64,000 nucleotides of DNA, from NCBI GenBank assembly GCA_043747745.1, contig JAYTOP010000054.1, forward strand, positions 1 to 64,000. The letters are read 5' to 3'. Origin of the DNA: SZAS-103 sp043747745 (lineage in GTDB: Bacteria; Pseudomonadota; Gammaproteobacteria; Xanthomonadales; Xanthomonadaceae). The stretch's first letter is position 1; every line of letters starts with the position of its first letter. The notes under the pieces were generated by a model. The model ran no database searches. It was not told the origin of the DNA and saw nothing but the letters and a program-made list of their open reading frames with translations. Positions 27,115 through 36,340 of the stretch are shown piece by piece. The translations under genes were made by a program, and so were the position numbers.

Positions 27115-27906
27115 GTGAATAACAACATTTTGCATGTCCCCGCAGGAAGTCCCTGGTGGCTCTTCGCCACCGCGAACCTGATCCTGTTCCTGCATATCGC
27201 CGGAGGGAGCGTTGGAATCATCTCCGGTTTTGTGGCGTTGCTGTCGCCCAAGGGCCGGCGCGTGCATCGCATCGCGGGAACGATCTTCTTCGTTTCCATG
27301 GTGATCATGGCCACGATCGGAGCCGGCGCTTCGCCGTTCCTGCCCGTGCCGGAAATGCCCAATGTCTTCGCAGGAGTCCTGGTGTTCTATCTGATCGCCA
27401 CCTCATGGGTGGCCATCCGGCGGAAAGATGGCGGCATCGGCCGCTTCGAAAAAGGCGGGCTTGCCGTCGCGTTGGGCATTGTCGCAGCCGGCGTGACGTA
27501 TATCCTGATGGCCAGGAACAGCCCTACCGGCACGATCGGTAACGCACCACCGCAAGCGTTCTTTGTCTTCGCGATCCTGGGCTCGATTGCGGCCATCGGC
27601 GACATCAGGATGATCGTGCGCGGCGGAATTTCCGGCCCAGCGCGCATCGCGCGACATCTGTGGCGCATGTGCGCCGCGCTGACCATCGCTTCGGGTTCGT
27701 TCTTCCTGGGACAGCAGAAAGTCATGCCGCTCTTCATGCGGGGATCGCCCTGGCTGTTCGTGCCGGTGTTCGCGCCGTTGCTGTTGATGATCTTCTGGCT
27801 GATCCGCGTTCGACTCGGGGGGCGGTTCAAGAGCCGCCCCATGGCACCACGGAAAAACATTGCACCACGGGAAAACCGATCCGAGTTCACAGGAGAGACA
27901 ACTTGA
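27115..27906 (+). CDS. DUF2306-like membrane protein
   Basis: Integral membrane protein of 263 residues with about seven hydrophobic helices, starting with GTG at 27115. The first helices contain LFLHIAGGSVGIISGFVALL and KGRRVHRIAGTIFFVSMV, the same H..GG.....G and H...G pattern as DUF2306 and related small cytochrome-like membrane families, so it may bind heme; that is inference. The tail after residue 235 is basic (KSRPMAPRKNIAPREN). It overlaps the following secreted-protein gene by four bases (TTGA), indicating translational coupling. No function can be given. Confidence 0.75.
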   Translation: MNNNILHVPAGSPWWLFATANLILFLHIAGGSVGIISGFVALLSPKGRRVHRIAGTIFFVSMVIMATIGAGASPFLPVPEMPNVFAGVLVFYLIATSWVAIRRKDGGIGRFEKGGLAVALGIVAAGVTYILMARNSPTGTIGNAPPQAFFVFAILGSIAAIGDIRMIVRGGISGPARIARHLWRMCAALTIASGSFFLGQQKVMPLFMRGSPWLFVPVFAPLLLMIFWLIRVRLGGRFKSRPMAPRKNIAPRENRSEFTGETT

Positions 27907-28271
27907 ACAAGTTCCTGATTGCAGCATCGCTGGCCGTCCTCTGTGCCGCGCCGGCGTTCGCCGCTGACGACGTGATGGCGAGTTTCTATGGCAACACCAT
28001 CGTCTCGACCGGTGGCTCCGCAACGATCCGGACGCACTATCACGCCGACCACACGTTCGACTTCACCGGATCGATGATGTTCATGAGCAAAACATTCAAG
28101 GGCACGTGGGCGCTCGACGGCAAGGGCATTCTCTGTCGCACCTATGTCGGCGATGCGCCGCCGGACACGACGAACCCACAGTGCTCGCCGTTCGTGCCGC
28201 GCAAGCTCGGCGATGTTTGGAAGTCGAAGGACAGTACGCGCACGATCACCTTGAAAGCGGGAATCGTGTAA
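27903..28271 (+). CDS. Small secreted hypothetical protein
   Basis: Protein of 122 residues with a signal peptide (NKFLIAASLAVLCAAPAFA) cleaved before ADDVMA. The mature part of about 100 residues has a beta-rich pattern (GSATIRTHYHADHTFDFTG, FKGTWALDGKGILC) and two cysteines (in GILCRTY and NPQCSPF) that could form a disulfide. The start is TTG 27903, overlapping the upstream TGA and preceded by GGAGAG. It resembles lipocalin-like extracytoplasmic proteins in pattern only; no firm family. It is probably in one operon with the membrane protein before and the esterase after. Confidence 0.72.
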   Translation: MNKFLIAASLAVLCAAPAFAADDVMASFYGNTIVSTGGSATIRTHYHADHTFDFTGSMMFMSKTFKGTWALDGKGILCRTYVGDAPPDTTNPQCSPFVPRKLGDVWKSKDSTRTITLKAGIV

Positions 28272-28282
28272 CGGCCGTCGCC

Positions 28283-29272
28283 ATGCGAAATGTGCTGCGC
28301 TTCCTGCGTTACTGTCTTTGGAGCCTGCTCGTCCTTGTCGTGTTGGGTGGCGCGTTGTTCGGCTACTACGGCTACGCGCCTGCTCCCGAGATTCCCCAAC
28401 TGTCCGGCACGCTGACCCAGGGTTCCATCGAGGTGGGCGGGCTAAAGCGGACGTATCTGACCTACGTGCCTCGCGGCTTGGCGAAAGGAGCACCGCTGGT
28501 GGTGGTGATGCATGGTTCGGGCGAAAACGGCGCACGGATGCGAATTGAAACCGGGTATGGATTCGAGCGCCTCGCCGACGAACATCACTTCGTGGTCGTC
28601 TATCCCAATGCAGCGAACGAGGGCGATTGGAACGCGTGCGGTACGGTCGGGGACATCAGCGCGAAGGGGCCCGGCACCGACGATGTGGGGTTCCTGACCA
28701 GGATGGTCGACAAGCTCGTCACCGAGAATGGCATCGACCCGGATCGCGTGTTCGCGGCCGGCAGTTCCCGCGGTGGTTTCATGGCGTTGCGTCTTGCGCT
28801 CGAAGCGCCTTCCCGGTTTCGTGCGGTTGCGGCGGTATCGGCCAACGTGCATACGCCGGAGAACTTCAAATGCAAGCCTGCACAAAATGGTGCTTCCTCC
28901 GTCATGATCATGAACGGTACCGAGGATCCCCTCGTTCCGTTCGATGGTGGCGAAGTCAGCCTCTTCGGATTTTCCTACAAGTACGGCAACGTGATGTCGT
29001 CGCGAGAGTCGGGCCAGTATTTTGCCGACATCAACCACATCGCCGGCGCGCCTGCAACGAACGACACCCAGGTGGCCAAAGGAATTCACGTCGAGCACGT
29101 ACTCTGGCGCAACGACTCCGATCTGGAGGTGGAACTCGTCGCGATCCACGGCGGTGGGCATGGGATGCCGCAACCCTATCGCCGCCATCCGCGATTGTTG
29201 GGTCCGTCTCCGATGCAACCGAATGGACCGGAAGTGATCTGGGACTTCTTCGAGCGCCAGCGGCCACGATAG
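28283..29272 (+). CDS. LpqC/PHB depolymerase-like esterase, membrane anchored
   Basis: Alpha/beta-hydrolase of 329 residues from ATG 28283. A single N-terminal hydrophobic helix (YCLWSLLVLVVLGGALFGYY) anchors or exports it. The hydrolase core shows VVVMHGSGENGARM (oxyanion hole), the nucleophile in AAGSSRGGFMA, the Asp in NGTEDPLVPFDGG and the His in IHGGGHGMP. This matches the Esterase_phd/LpqC group (feruloyl-ester or polyester hydrolases). It begins 12 bases after the secreted-protein gene. The substrate cannot be read from sequence. Confidence 0.85.
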   Translation: MRNVLRFLRYCLWSLLVLVVLGGALFGYYGYAPAPEIPQLSGTLTQGSIEVGGLKRTYLTYVPRGLAKGAPLVVVMHGSGENGARMRIETGYGFERLADEHHFVVVYPNAANEGDWNACGTVGDISAKGPGTDDVGFLTRMVDKLVTENGIDPDRVFAAGSSRGGFMALRLALEAPSRFRAVAAVSANVHTPENFKCKPAQNGASSVMIMNGTEDPLVPFDGGEVSLFGFSYKYGNVMSSRESGQYFADINHIAGAPATNDTQVAKGIHVEHVLWRNDSDLEVELVAIHGGGHGMPQPYRRHPRLLGPSPMQPNGPEVIWDFFERQRPR

Positions 29273-29337
29273 CTCACGGGTATCGCCCACAAGCGATCGA
29301 GTCGTCCAACCGGAGCGTTCGTTGCTATCGTCACATC

Positions 29338-30420
29338 ATGATGGATACCGCCAGTCCTCCAACACCCCAAGGCCTCGTTCGGATGCTGGCCTGGCGACGG
29401 CTGAGGCCTCCGTTGATCGCGTGCGTAGCGATATTCCTGATCTTGGCCCCGGGCTGGCAGGTGTCGTACGCGGTCCTGGTGTTTCGCCTGCTCTTCATCG
29501 CGCTGGTCGGAGTGCTGGCCTTCGGCCTGTTCGAGCAATGGCCCGCGCGCCTGCCGGCCTGGCTCGCACGCTGGGCGCTGCGGGTAGCGGCGGTGGCGGT
29601 GGTGATGCCGTTCGCAGCGGCGATCGCCTATGCGCTGACGACGATCGGCGACCATCCGTCGTGGATACACGACAAGGACCGCATGATCGGTTTCGGGACG
29701 ATGACCTTCGTTGGCCTGCTGCTGGGCCCGTGGATGGCCGTGGCGGCACTGTTTCGCCAGATCACCGGCGAGACGCAGAGGCAAGCACTCTCGTTCGAAC
29801 TGGAGCGCAGCGAGTTCGAACGCAATGCGCTCGATGCCCGCATGCGATTGTTGCAGGCGCAGGTTGAACCGCATTTCCTGTTCAACACGCTGGCGAACGT
29901 GCGCGAGCTGGTGGATTCCGGCTCGCCGCAGGCGTCCGCGGTGCTCGGCAACCTGATCGCGTATCTCCGCGCTGCGGTGCCGCGCCTGCACGAGACGGCG
30001 ACCGCAATGGGGCAGGAAATCGAGCTGGTGCGCGCGTATCTTGAAGTGATGCACATGCGCATGCCCGACCGCCTGCAATTCACGCTGCACGCCGACAACG
30101 ACGCGTTGCCTGTGATGTGCCCGCCGATGACGCTGTTGACGCTGGTCGAGAACGCGGTGCGCCATGGCATCGATCCGAGCGAGGAAGGCGGACGGATCGA
30201 GGTCCGCGTGTGGCTGGAGTACGGACGTTGCCTCGCCGTGGTCATCGACACCGGTGTTGGTCTCAGGCATTCCGTCGAAGGATTGGGCACCGGCCTTGCG
30301 AACCTGCGCGAGCGATTACAGCTGGCGTTCGGTGGCGATGCGCAGTTGCGTCTTTCCCCGCTGCAACCGCACGGTGCATCCGCAGAAGTGGAATTCCCTG
30401 CTCAGCGGGGTGTTGCATGA
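29338..30420 (+). CDS. LytS/YehU-type sensor histidine kinase
   Basis: Membrane histidine kinase of 360 residues from ATG 29338; a second ATG follows at once. Four hydrophobic segments fill residues 25-140. The phosphoacceptor His is in LQAQVEPHFLFNTLANV, the defining motif of the His_kinase (LytS) family, and the ATPase domain has TLVENAVRHGID (N box), DTGVGL and GTGLANLRERL. It has no PAS or GAF input domain, so it probably senses through its membrane part. It overlaps the LytTR regulator by four bases (ATGA). Confidence 0.9.
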   Translation: MMDTASPPTPQGLVRMLAWRRLRPPLIACVAIFLILAPGWQVSYAVLVFRLLFIALVGVLAFGLFEQWPARLPAWLARWALRVAAVAVVMPFAAAIAYALTTIGDHPSWIHDKDRMIGFGTMTFVGLLLGPWMAVAALFRQITGETQRQALSFELERSEFERNALDARMRLLQAQVEPHFLFNTLANVRELVDSGSPQASAVLGNLIAYLRAAVPRLHETATAMGQEIELVRAYLEVMHMRMPDRLQFTLHADNDALPVMCPPMTLLTLVENAVRHGIDPSEEGGRIEVRVWLEYGRCLAVVIDTGVGLRHSVEGLGTGLANLRERLQLAFGGDAQLRLSPLQPHGASAEVEFPAQRGVA

Positions 30421-31202
30421 CCGGTGCACGCACGACTGCACTGATCGCCGACGACGAGCCGCTGCTGCGCAAGTCGTTGGCGCGATTGCTGGCGCACGCG
30501 TGGCCCGAGTTGCAGGTGGTCGCGCAGGCACGCAACGGTCGCGAAGCGGTCGAACAATTCGAGGCGCTGCAACCCGGAATCTGCTTCCTCGACGTGCACA
30601 TGCCGGGGCTTTCCGGTGTGGAGGCGGCGCGCTGCATCGGTCGCCGCGCGCACCTCGTGTTCGTCACCGCGTTCGATCAGTACGCGCTCCAGGCTTTCGA
30701 GCAAGGCGCGCTCGACTACCTCGTGAAACCGGTCGAGCCAGCGCGGCTTGCGGACACGGTCGCGCGCCTGCAGGAACGGCTGCGTGCCGCGCAACCGGCA
30801 CCCGACACCGACGCGCTGCTGGAGCAACTCGCAGCGCGCTTGCAGAAGAAAGCCGCGCAACCCTCGCTGCAGTGGATACGCGCATCCGTGGGGCAGGCGC
30901 TGCGCCTGATCCCGATCGAAGAGATCGACTTCCTGCGCTCCGACGAAAAGTACACGCTGATCGCCTGGCGCGGCGATGCAGGCAAACCGGGCGAGGCGCT
31001 GATCCGCACGCCGCTGAAGGAACTCATTGCGCAACTCGATGCCGCGCAGTTCGTGCAGGTGCACCGCTCGGTGGTGGTCAACCTGCGCGCGATCAGCCAC
31101 GTCACCCGAGGCGAGAACGAGACTGCGGACATCCATCTGAAGGGCCGCAACGAAGTGCTGCCGGTGAGCCGCAGTTACCTGCACCTGTTCCGGCAGATGT
31201 AG
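30417..31202 (+). CDS. LytTR-family response regulator
   Basis: Two-domain regulator of 261 residues. The receiver domain (about 1-120) has the acidic pair in ADDEPLLR, the phospho-Asp in CFLDVHMPGLSG, the conserved Thr/Ser in VFVTAFDQYA and the Lys in YLVKPVEP. The DNA-binding LytTR domain (about 155-261) includes IEEIDFLRSDEKYTLI, VQVHRSVVVNL and LPVSRSYLHLFR. It is translationally coupled to the LytS-type kinase and forms its pair. Likely targets are nearby or unlinked; LytTR operators could not be assigned. Confidence 0.9.
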   Translation: MTGARTTALIADDEPLLRKSLARLLAHAWPELQVVAQARNGREAVEQFEALQPGICFLDVHMPGLSGVEAARCIGRRAHLVFVTAFDQYALQAFEQGALDYLVKPVEPARLADTVARLQERLRAAQPAPDTDALLEQLAARLQKKAAQPSLQWIRASVGQALRLIPIEEIDFLRSDEKYTLIAWRGDAGKPGEALIRTPLKELIAQLDAAQFVQVHRSVVVNLRAISHVTRGENETADIHLKGRNEVLPVSRSYLHLFRQM

Positions 31203-31222
31203 TTAGCGTACACGGACAAACC

Positions 31223-31594
31223 TTGCTGAAAGGCGAGAAGACTTCCGAATGCGCACGGACTGCGATCGTCGCCGTAACGTTGACGAAGCACCGACGAGAC
31301 GCTCCCGCTGCCTGCGCGGCCTTCCACTTCGTCGTCGTGGTGAAAAACACCGGATCGACCGCCGCGCCCGCCGGAACCCAGACCACGATCGAAGCGCGAC
31401 AGAACGGAAGCGTCGTCATCGCATCGACTGTCCAGGAAAACGCCTTGAATCCGGGACAGACTGCTTACCACGCGTTCTCTGTGGATTGCCCGAATGCCGA
31501 CTACCAGCTATCGATCCATGTCACGACCGACGCAGCGCGCGCGGTTCCCGGCGGCTCGCATACCGCAGCGCTGGACGTGCGTACCACGCGATGA
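31223..31594 (+). CDS. Short CARDB-like hypothetical protein
   Basis: An open frame of 123 codons from TTG 31223, just after the LytTR gene. Residues about 35-105 look like a single immunoglobulin-like CARDB/adhesin beta-sandwich: FHFVVVVKNTGSTAAPAGT, then NALNPGQTAYHAFSVDC and YQLSIHVTTD. No signal peptide or good ribosome-binding site is visible, so it may be a remnant of a longer surface protein. Coding potential is moderate only. Confidence 0.4.
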   Translation: MLKGEKTSECARTAIVAVTLTKHRRDAPAACAAFHFVVVVKNTGSTAAPAGTQTTIEARQNGSVVIASTVQENALNPGQTAYHAFSVDCPNADYQLSIHVTTDAARAVPGGSHTAALDVRTTR

Positions 31595-31781
31595 TGTTGC
31601 GGGATCGATGAACAATTTGCGGATCGTGAAGCGCGCCTTGCGATCAACACCGTCTTCCCCGCAACGTACCGAAACCGGCATGTCGACCGCGTCGCATAGC
31701 AACGACAGAATCAGCAGCATGTCCGGATAGCTGGTTGTAGGATGTGAGTCGCCAGATAGCCCACCACCATCGGAGAACGAC

Positions 31782-32012
31782 ATGACCCTTGAAGAACTTG
31801 CGCGGTCCGTACGTGAGATGCAGGTCGAACAGATCATGGACGCAGCCATCATCGGCGTCCTGCTGAGGACACACTCGAATCCGGACGTGTTGCACCAGGC
31901 ATGGCAGGACACGGGGTTCGCTGCGGACGATTTCGTTGGCGAAGACCTGGCCGCAGTCCGGAGGCGCTACGACCACTGGATGGAAATGATCGTCGCCGCA
32001 AAGGGCGGCTGA
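31782..32012 (+). CDS. Small acidic hypothetical protein
   Basis: Protein of 76 residues, all-alpha by composition (LEELARSVREMQVEQIMDAA, DLAAVRRRYDHWMEMIVAA). The ATG is preceded by GGAGAACGAC, a good ribosome-binding sequence. No recognised family. It lies alone between the LytTR region and the long response regulator. Confidence 0.6.
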   Translation: MTLEELARSVREMQVEQIMDAAIIGVLLRTHSNPDVLHQAWQDTGFAADDFVGEDLAAVRRRYDHWMEMIVAAKGG

Positions 32013-32184
32013 CTGGCTCGACCATCCGAACGCGCGGCTGGATCAGGATGTGTCGCCGCCGCCCCTGTGCGCGGAAACAGGACGACCACTTCCGAAGACA
32101 TTCATACGGCGTCCTTCCGATGCGTCGTGATCGGTTCCGGCAAGTGACGGACGGACAAAGGATAATGGCCTTGAAGTACGCAAC

Positions 32185-33708
32185 ATGATCGAGAATACCA
32201 GCATCCCGGCCCAGCAGAATGAAAACCTGCAGGCGTTCCTGCGCTATCTGCCCAGGCGCATCGCGGCTTTCGAGCAGCGTATCCTGCGCTATCGCCTCCA
32301 TGGCTGGGATCTTCGCGGGATGGCGGTGCTCAGTGGCGACGCACGGCGCTTGGCCGAGGCCAGCGGTCGTTACGGATTACTCGAAACCCACGAGAATCTG
32401 CTGATGCTGGCGCAGATGGTGGGCGAGCACTTCGCGAGCATGCGCACACCCGATCCGCAGCAAGCCAAGCGCATGTTCGCGTTGTTGTCGGCGGCAACCA
32501 GGTCGCTGGCTAGCCATCTCGAACTTCAGCCACGTTCGGCGTCCGCCGAGACGGACCAGAAGACAGACGTGCAGCGCGTCGATCCTGATGCGCCGAATGC
32601 ACACGCGATGCCGCCGCCCATCCTCGAGGAAATCGCACCCACGGTGGCGTCGATTGAAACGGCCGCACTGGTCGAGCCGGAGGAGTTGATCGAGCCGCCC
32701 ACACTGATGGAACCGGTCGCGGCCGAGGAGCCCGCCGCGGCGGACGAGCCTGACGAACCGACCGCACAGGTCGAGGCGATCGAGGCGATCGAGCCGCCAG
32801 CGCCTGACGAATTGGTCGCGTCGGTCGAACTGGCCCAGTCGGTAGAGCCGATCGAGCTGATTGAGCAGGACGAGTCGTCCACGACTGGCGAAATCGGCAT
32901 GCGCCGCGTTTACCATCTCAGCGACGGCAACGCATTCGCGATCGCACTGGGGCAGCGTCTCGAATCCGAAGGCTACGCGATCGAATCGGTCGCAGACATC
33001 GACGAATTGTCCGAACTGCTGAAGTGCCTGATGCCGCAATTGCTGCTGGTAGACGCTTCGCACATGTCCGACCTGGCAGCCATCGGCACCCTCCGCCACG
33101 ACGCGCAGCAGCGCTCGCAACCCCATCGGCGTATCCAGATGGTCGTGATGGCCGCGCAGGACTCCATGGACATGCGCCGGGCCGCGCATCGGGCGGGAGC
33201 GGACCTGCTGCTGTTCCCGCCCTACGACATCATCGACCTGTCGGACCGGTTGCAGGCACTGCATGCATCGGTCGCCGCGGAAAAGCTGCGCGTGCTGATC
33301 GTCGAGGACGATCGGGTGGACGCGTTGTTCGCGCAGGCCGTGTTGACCAGGGCAGGCATGCAGGCGCAGGTGGAACACGACCCGATGCGGGTTCTGGAAG
33401 CGCTCACGTCGCTGCGTCCGGACCTGGTCCTGATGGACCTGCACATGCCGTTCGCCAATGGCGTCGAGGTGACCATGGTGATCCGCGAGCATCCGCTCTT
33501 CGCGCGCTTGCCGATCGTGTTCCTGTCCGGCGAAAGTGATCCGGACTCGCGGCTGGAGGCGATCAACGCCGGCGGCGACGATTTCCTGTTCAAGCCGATC
33601 CGCCCCAGGCACCTGATCGCTGCCGTACAGGATCGCGTGCGCCGCTTGCATCCGGTCAACAAACAGGTCCCAACGCCTGGCGCATCCAACGACCCGGCCG
33701 GCGCGTAG
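32185..33708 (+). CDS. Response regulator with Glu/Pro-rich linker and tandem receiver-like domains
   Basis: Protein of 507 residues. Residues 1-115 are helical and may be a degenerate Hpt-like module (GMAVLSGDARRLAEASGRYG). Residues about 150-235 form a low-complexity linker rich in Glu, Pro, Ala and Ile, with repeated EPxEL/VEPIEL steps. Then comes a receiver-like domain without a convincing full acidic pocket (QLLLVDASHMSDLAAIG) and a canonical receiver domain (about 370-490): VLIVEDDRVDALFA, phospho-Asp in LVLMDLHMPFANG, IVFLSGES and FLFKPIRP. No output domain follows. It is likely a scaffold or phosphate sink in a signalling chain (inference). Confidence 0.85.
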   Translation: MIENTSIPAQQNENLQAFLRYLPRRIAAFEQRILRYRLHGWDLRGMAVLSGDARRLAEASGRYGLLETHENLLMLAQMVGEHFASMRTPDPQQAKRMFALLSAATRSLASHLELQPRSASAETDQKTDVQRVDPDAPNAHAMPPPILEEIAPTVASIETAALVEPEELIEPPTLMEPVAAEEPAAADEPDEPTAQVEAIEAIEPPAPDELVASVELAQSVEPIELIEQDESSTTGEIGMRRVYHLSDGNAFAIALGQRLESEGYAIESVADIDELSELLKCLMPQLLLVDASHMSDLAAIGTLRHDAQQRSQPHRRIQMVVMAAQDSMDMRRAAHRAGADLLLFPPYDIIDLSDRLQALHASVAAEKLRVLIVEDDRVDALFAQAVLTRAGMQAQVEHDPMRVLEALTSLRPDLVLMDLHMPFANGVEVTMVIREHPLFARLPIVFLSGESDPDSRLEAINAGGDDFLFKPIRPRHLIAAVQDRVRRLHPVNKQVPTPGASNDPAGA

Positions 33709-33812
33709 CAGCCAATTCGACCTCATAGGCTGAGACGCTGTTAAAGTAACAATAGCTCTTCGATTTCAGGTTCTCCTCATTTGTATGGCTCTCGGCAGCG
33801 TTTACGAATTCT

Positions 33813-35552
33813 ATGCTTGATCTGTTCGACCAATCGGTTCGGGCGGCCGATGTCGAAGCCGCCGTGGCACAACTAGCCGCGACTAGTGAAACAGGGCGCG
33901 GCGCTGTCTTCACCAAGTCCGTGGTTGTCGAAGCCATCCTCGATCTTTGCGGTTATTTTGCAGATGAGCCGCTTCATCGAACGCGGCTGCTGGAGCCGTC
34001 GTTTGGTGCGGGCGACTTCCTGATACCAGCGATACAACGCTTGTTCTCGGCTTATCTCCGTGAGGGGCGCGATGCGAGTGTCGCTCATCTGGAGCTGAAG
34101 GACTCCATCCGGGCAGTGGAGTTGCACGAATCGACGTTCAAGCGGACGCGAGCCTGCGTCCGCGAAGTGCTGTTGCTGCAAGGGGTGACCGAACACGGAG
34201 CGAACACGCTCTGCGGCGCATGGTTGATCTGTGATGACTTTCTTCTAAGCAACCTGGAGGGGCGTTTCGACTTCGTCGTCGGCAATCCGCCATATGTGCG
34301 ACAGGAGCGGATTCCAGACGCACTGTTACGCGAATATCGTCGGCGTTTCCAGACGCTTTACGACCGCGCGGATCTGTATGTTCCTTTCTTCGAGCGCGCG
34401 TTGGACCTTCTTTCCGATCGCGGCATTCTTGGCTACATCTGTGCCAATCGATGGCTGAAGAATCGCTATGGCGGTCCCTTGCGCGAAAAGATTTCTCGGG
34501 GTTACTGGCTGAAGTATTTCATCGATATGGAAGAAGCTGATGTCTTCCATTCCGACGTGATCGCCTACCCTGCCATCACCGTCGTCCAGCGCGTTGGAAC
34601 AGGCGAGAGTGGGTTGACGCGGACAGTGGCGGGCTCCTCGATAGCGACCGGTTCGCTTCCCGCGATGGTCGAAGCATTGCTATCCAAAAGCCCGGACGAT
34701 GGATCGGTGGACGGCTTCTCCTCTCCGGTCAATAGCTCCGCGCCGTTGCTGCTCGACGACATTCCGAGAATGGCGTTGCTGCGCAGAATCGAACAGTGCT
34801 ATCCGACGCTGGAGCAGGCATCGTGTCGGGTCGGCATCGGAGTCGCAACTGGATGCGATCGCGTCTATATCGACGCATTTGATGCGCTGCCTGTTGAGCC
34901 GGATCGCAAATTGCCGCTCGTAATGGCGCGCGATCTCGTTGATGGAAAAATTGCCTGGGGAGGCAAAGGTGTCCTCAATCCTTTCGACGAATCCGGCAAG
35001 TTGGTTTCGCTCAACGCTTTTCCGAAACTAGAGAGCTATCTGCGCATTCACCACGAGGCGATCATTGGCCGTAATGTCGCCAAACGCGATCAGACCGGTT
35101 GGTTCCGCACCATCGACCGGATTCGGCCCGGACTGCTGGAGACTCCAAAGATTCTCGTACCCGATATCAAGGGCGAAGGCGTGTTCGTCATCGACGACGG
35201 CTCGTTCTATCCGCACCACAACCTGTATTTCATCACGTCCGGCGAGTGGGATCTTCGCGCGCTGCAGAGCGTACTGCGTTCGTCGCTGACCCTGATGACG
35301 ATCGCGACGTATTGCACGCGGATGGCGGGCGGGTTTCTGCGGTTCCAGGCGCAATACCTTCGTCGTATCCGTCTTCCGCGATGGAGTAATGTAAGCGAAG
35401 ACTTGCGAATGAAGCTGATCGCTGCTTCGGGCCCGCGTTCGCAGGATGATCTGGATGCGCCGGTCAATGAGCTTTATGGATTGAGTTCAGCAGAGGCCCA
35501 GTGCGCGCGTGTTGTCGCGGATGCTGCGCGCGTGAGAAAAACAGTCGTATGA
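33813..35552 (+). CDS. Type II DNA N6-adenine methyltransferase (PaeR7I/XhoI type)
   Basis: Modification enzyme of 579 residues. The SAM-binding motif I is LLEPSFGAGDFLIPA and the catalytic motif IV is FDFVVGNPPYVRQER, the N-P-P-Y of gamma-class N6-adenine methyltransferases. The C-terminal half is a TaqI/Eco57I-like target-recognition region (YPHHNLYFIT, FLRFQAQYLRRIRLPRW). The next gene, overlapping by four bases, is a PaeR7I/XhoI-like endonuclease, so the expected target is CTCGAG; that rests on the partner's family. Codon use is visibly less GC-rich than in neighbours, a sign of horizontal acquisition. Confidence 0.9.
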   Translation: MLDLFDQSVRAADVEAAVAQLAATSETGRGAVFTKSVVVEAILDLCGYFADEPLHRTRLLEPSFGAGDFLIPAIQRLFSAYLREGRDASVAHLELKDSIRAVELHESTFKRTRACVREVLLLQGVTEHGANTLCGAWLICDDFLLSNLEGRFDFVVGNPPYVRQERIPDALLREYRRRFQTLYDRADLYVPFFERALDLLSDRGILGYICANRWLKNRYGGPLREKISRGYWLKYFIDMEEADVFHSDVIAYPAITVVQRVGTGESGLTRTVAGSSIATGSLPAMVEALLSKSPDDGSVDGFSSPVNSSAPLLLDDIPRMALLRRIEQCYPTLEQASCRVGIGVATGCDRVYIDAFDALPVEPDRKLPLVMARDLVDGKIAWGGKGVLNPFDESGKLVSLNAFPKLESYLRIHHEAIIGRNVAKRDQTGWFRTIDRIRPGLLETPKILVPDIKGEGVFVIDDGSFYPHHNLYFITSGEWDLRALQSVLRSSLTLMTIATYCTRMAGGFLRFQAQYLRRIRLPRWSNVSEDLRMKLIAASGPRSQDDLDAPVNELYGLSSAEAQCARVVADAARVRKTVV

Positions 35553-36340
35553 GCGTCGAACTGTTGCCGCCATCGTTCGACGAGCTGGTGATACAAGCCG
35601 TCCATACCTTCTGGCACTCTCGTGGCACGGGCGTCGTCAACGAGCGCCAAGGTGCTGGACGCAACGCCGTCGTTGGTGGCAAGAACATGGTTGGTTTCGT
35701 CGAGATCGTGCGAGCCGTTGTTGCGCACTGTGGCTTGGCGACAGATACCGTTCACGTCCGCAAGTCGAAAGTGATTCTCCCAGGCTTCTTCCGGGCGACA
35801 AAGAACTGGGATGTGTTGGTCGTGCACAAGAGTCGCCTGCTCGGCGTATTCGAATTCAAGTCGCAGGTCGGATCGTTCGGCAACAACTTCAACAATCGCA
35901 GCGAAGAGGTGATCGGATCAGCGGCCGATTTGTGGGTTGCGCACCATCACGGAGCGTATGGGGGCGTGCCTCGTGGCAGAAGCCCCGTAAAGGAGTCGAA
36001 CCCGGCCCTGCTCAATCCGGTCATCCAGTCCGATCCGCGACCGCCATTTCTGGCTTGGCTGATGTTGCTCGAAGAATGCGAAGCGTCGACTCGCTCGGTG
36101 AGATGCGATGAACCGCATTTTCCAGTGTTCGAAGAGTTCCGGACCGCATCGTATGCACGGCGTTATCAGATCCTTTGCGAACGCTTGGTGGAGCGCCAGT
36201 TGTACAGCGCGGCGGCTCTGGAGCTGACGCCAAATGGCGGAGACACGCATCGATCATTGTCATCGGCTACGAGCATCCGAAATCTGTTCGCGGAATTTGC
36301 AGGACGGGTTCTTGCAGCAGCTCAAGGGGTTCGAGACTAG
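35549..36340 (+). CDS. Type II restriction endonuclease, PaeR7I/XhoI family
   Basis: Restriction enzyme of 263 residues, near the length of PaeR7I (about 246) and XhoI. Family landmarks are seen: GFFRATKNWDVLVVHKSRL, then FEFKSQVGSFGNNFNNRSEE with the catalytic acid and Glu-x-Lys of the PD-(D/E)XK fold, HFPVFEEF, and YARRYQILCERLVERQLY. Enzymes of this family cut CTCGAG (family knowledge). The ATG overlaps the methyltransferase TGA. A short insertion (GGVPRGRSPVKESNP) distinguishes it from the enzymes I remember. It is intact and presumably active together with its methylase. Confidence 0.9.
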   Translation: MSVELLPPSFDELVIQAVHTFWHSRGTGVVNERQGAGRNAVVGGKNMVGFVEIVRAVVAHCGLATDTVHVRKSKVILPGFFRATKNWDVLVVHKSRLLGVFEFKSQVGSFGNNFNNRSEEVIGSAADLWVAHHHGAYGGVPRGRSPVKESNPALLNPVIQSDPRPPFLAWLMLLEECEASTRSVRCDEPHFPVFEEFRTASYARRYQILCERLVERQLYSAAALELTPNGGDTHRSLSSATSIRNLFAEFAGRVLAAAQGVRD

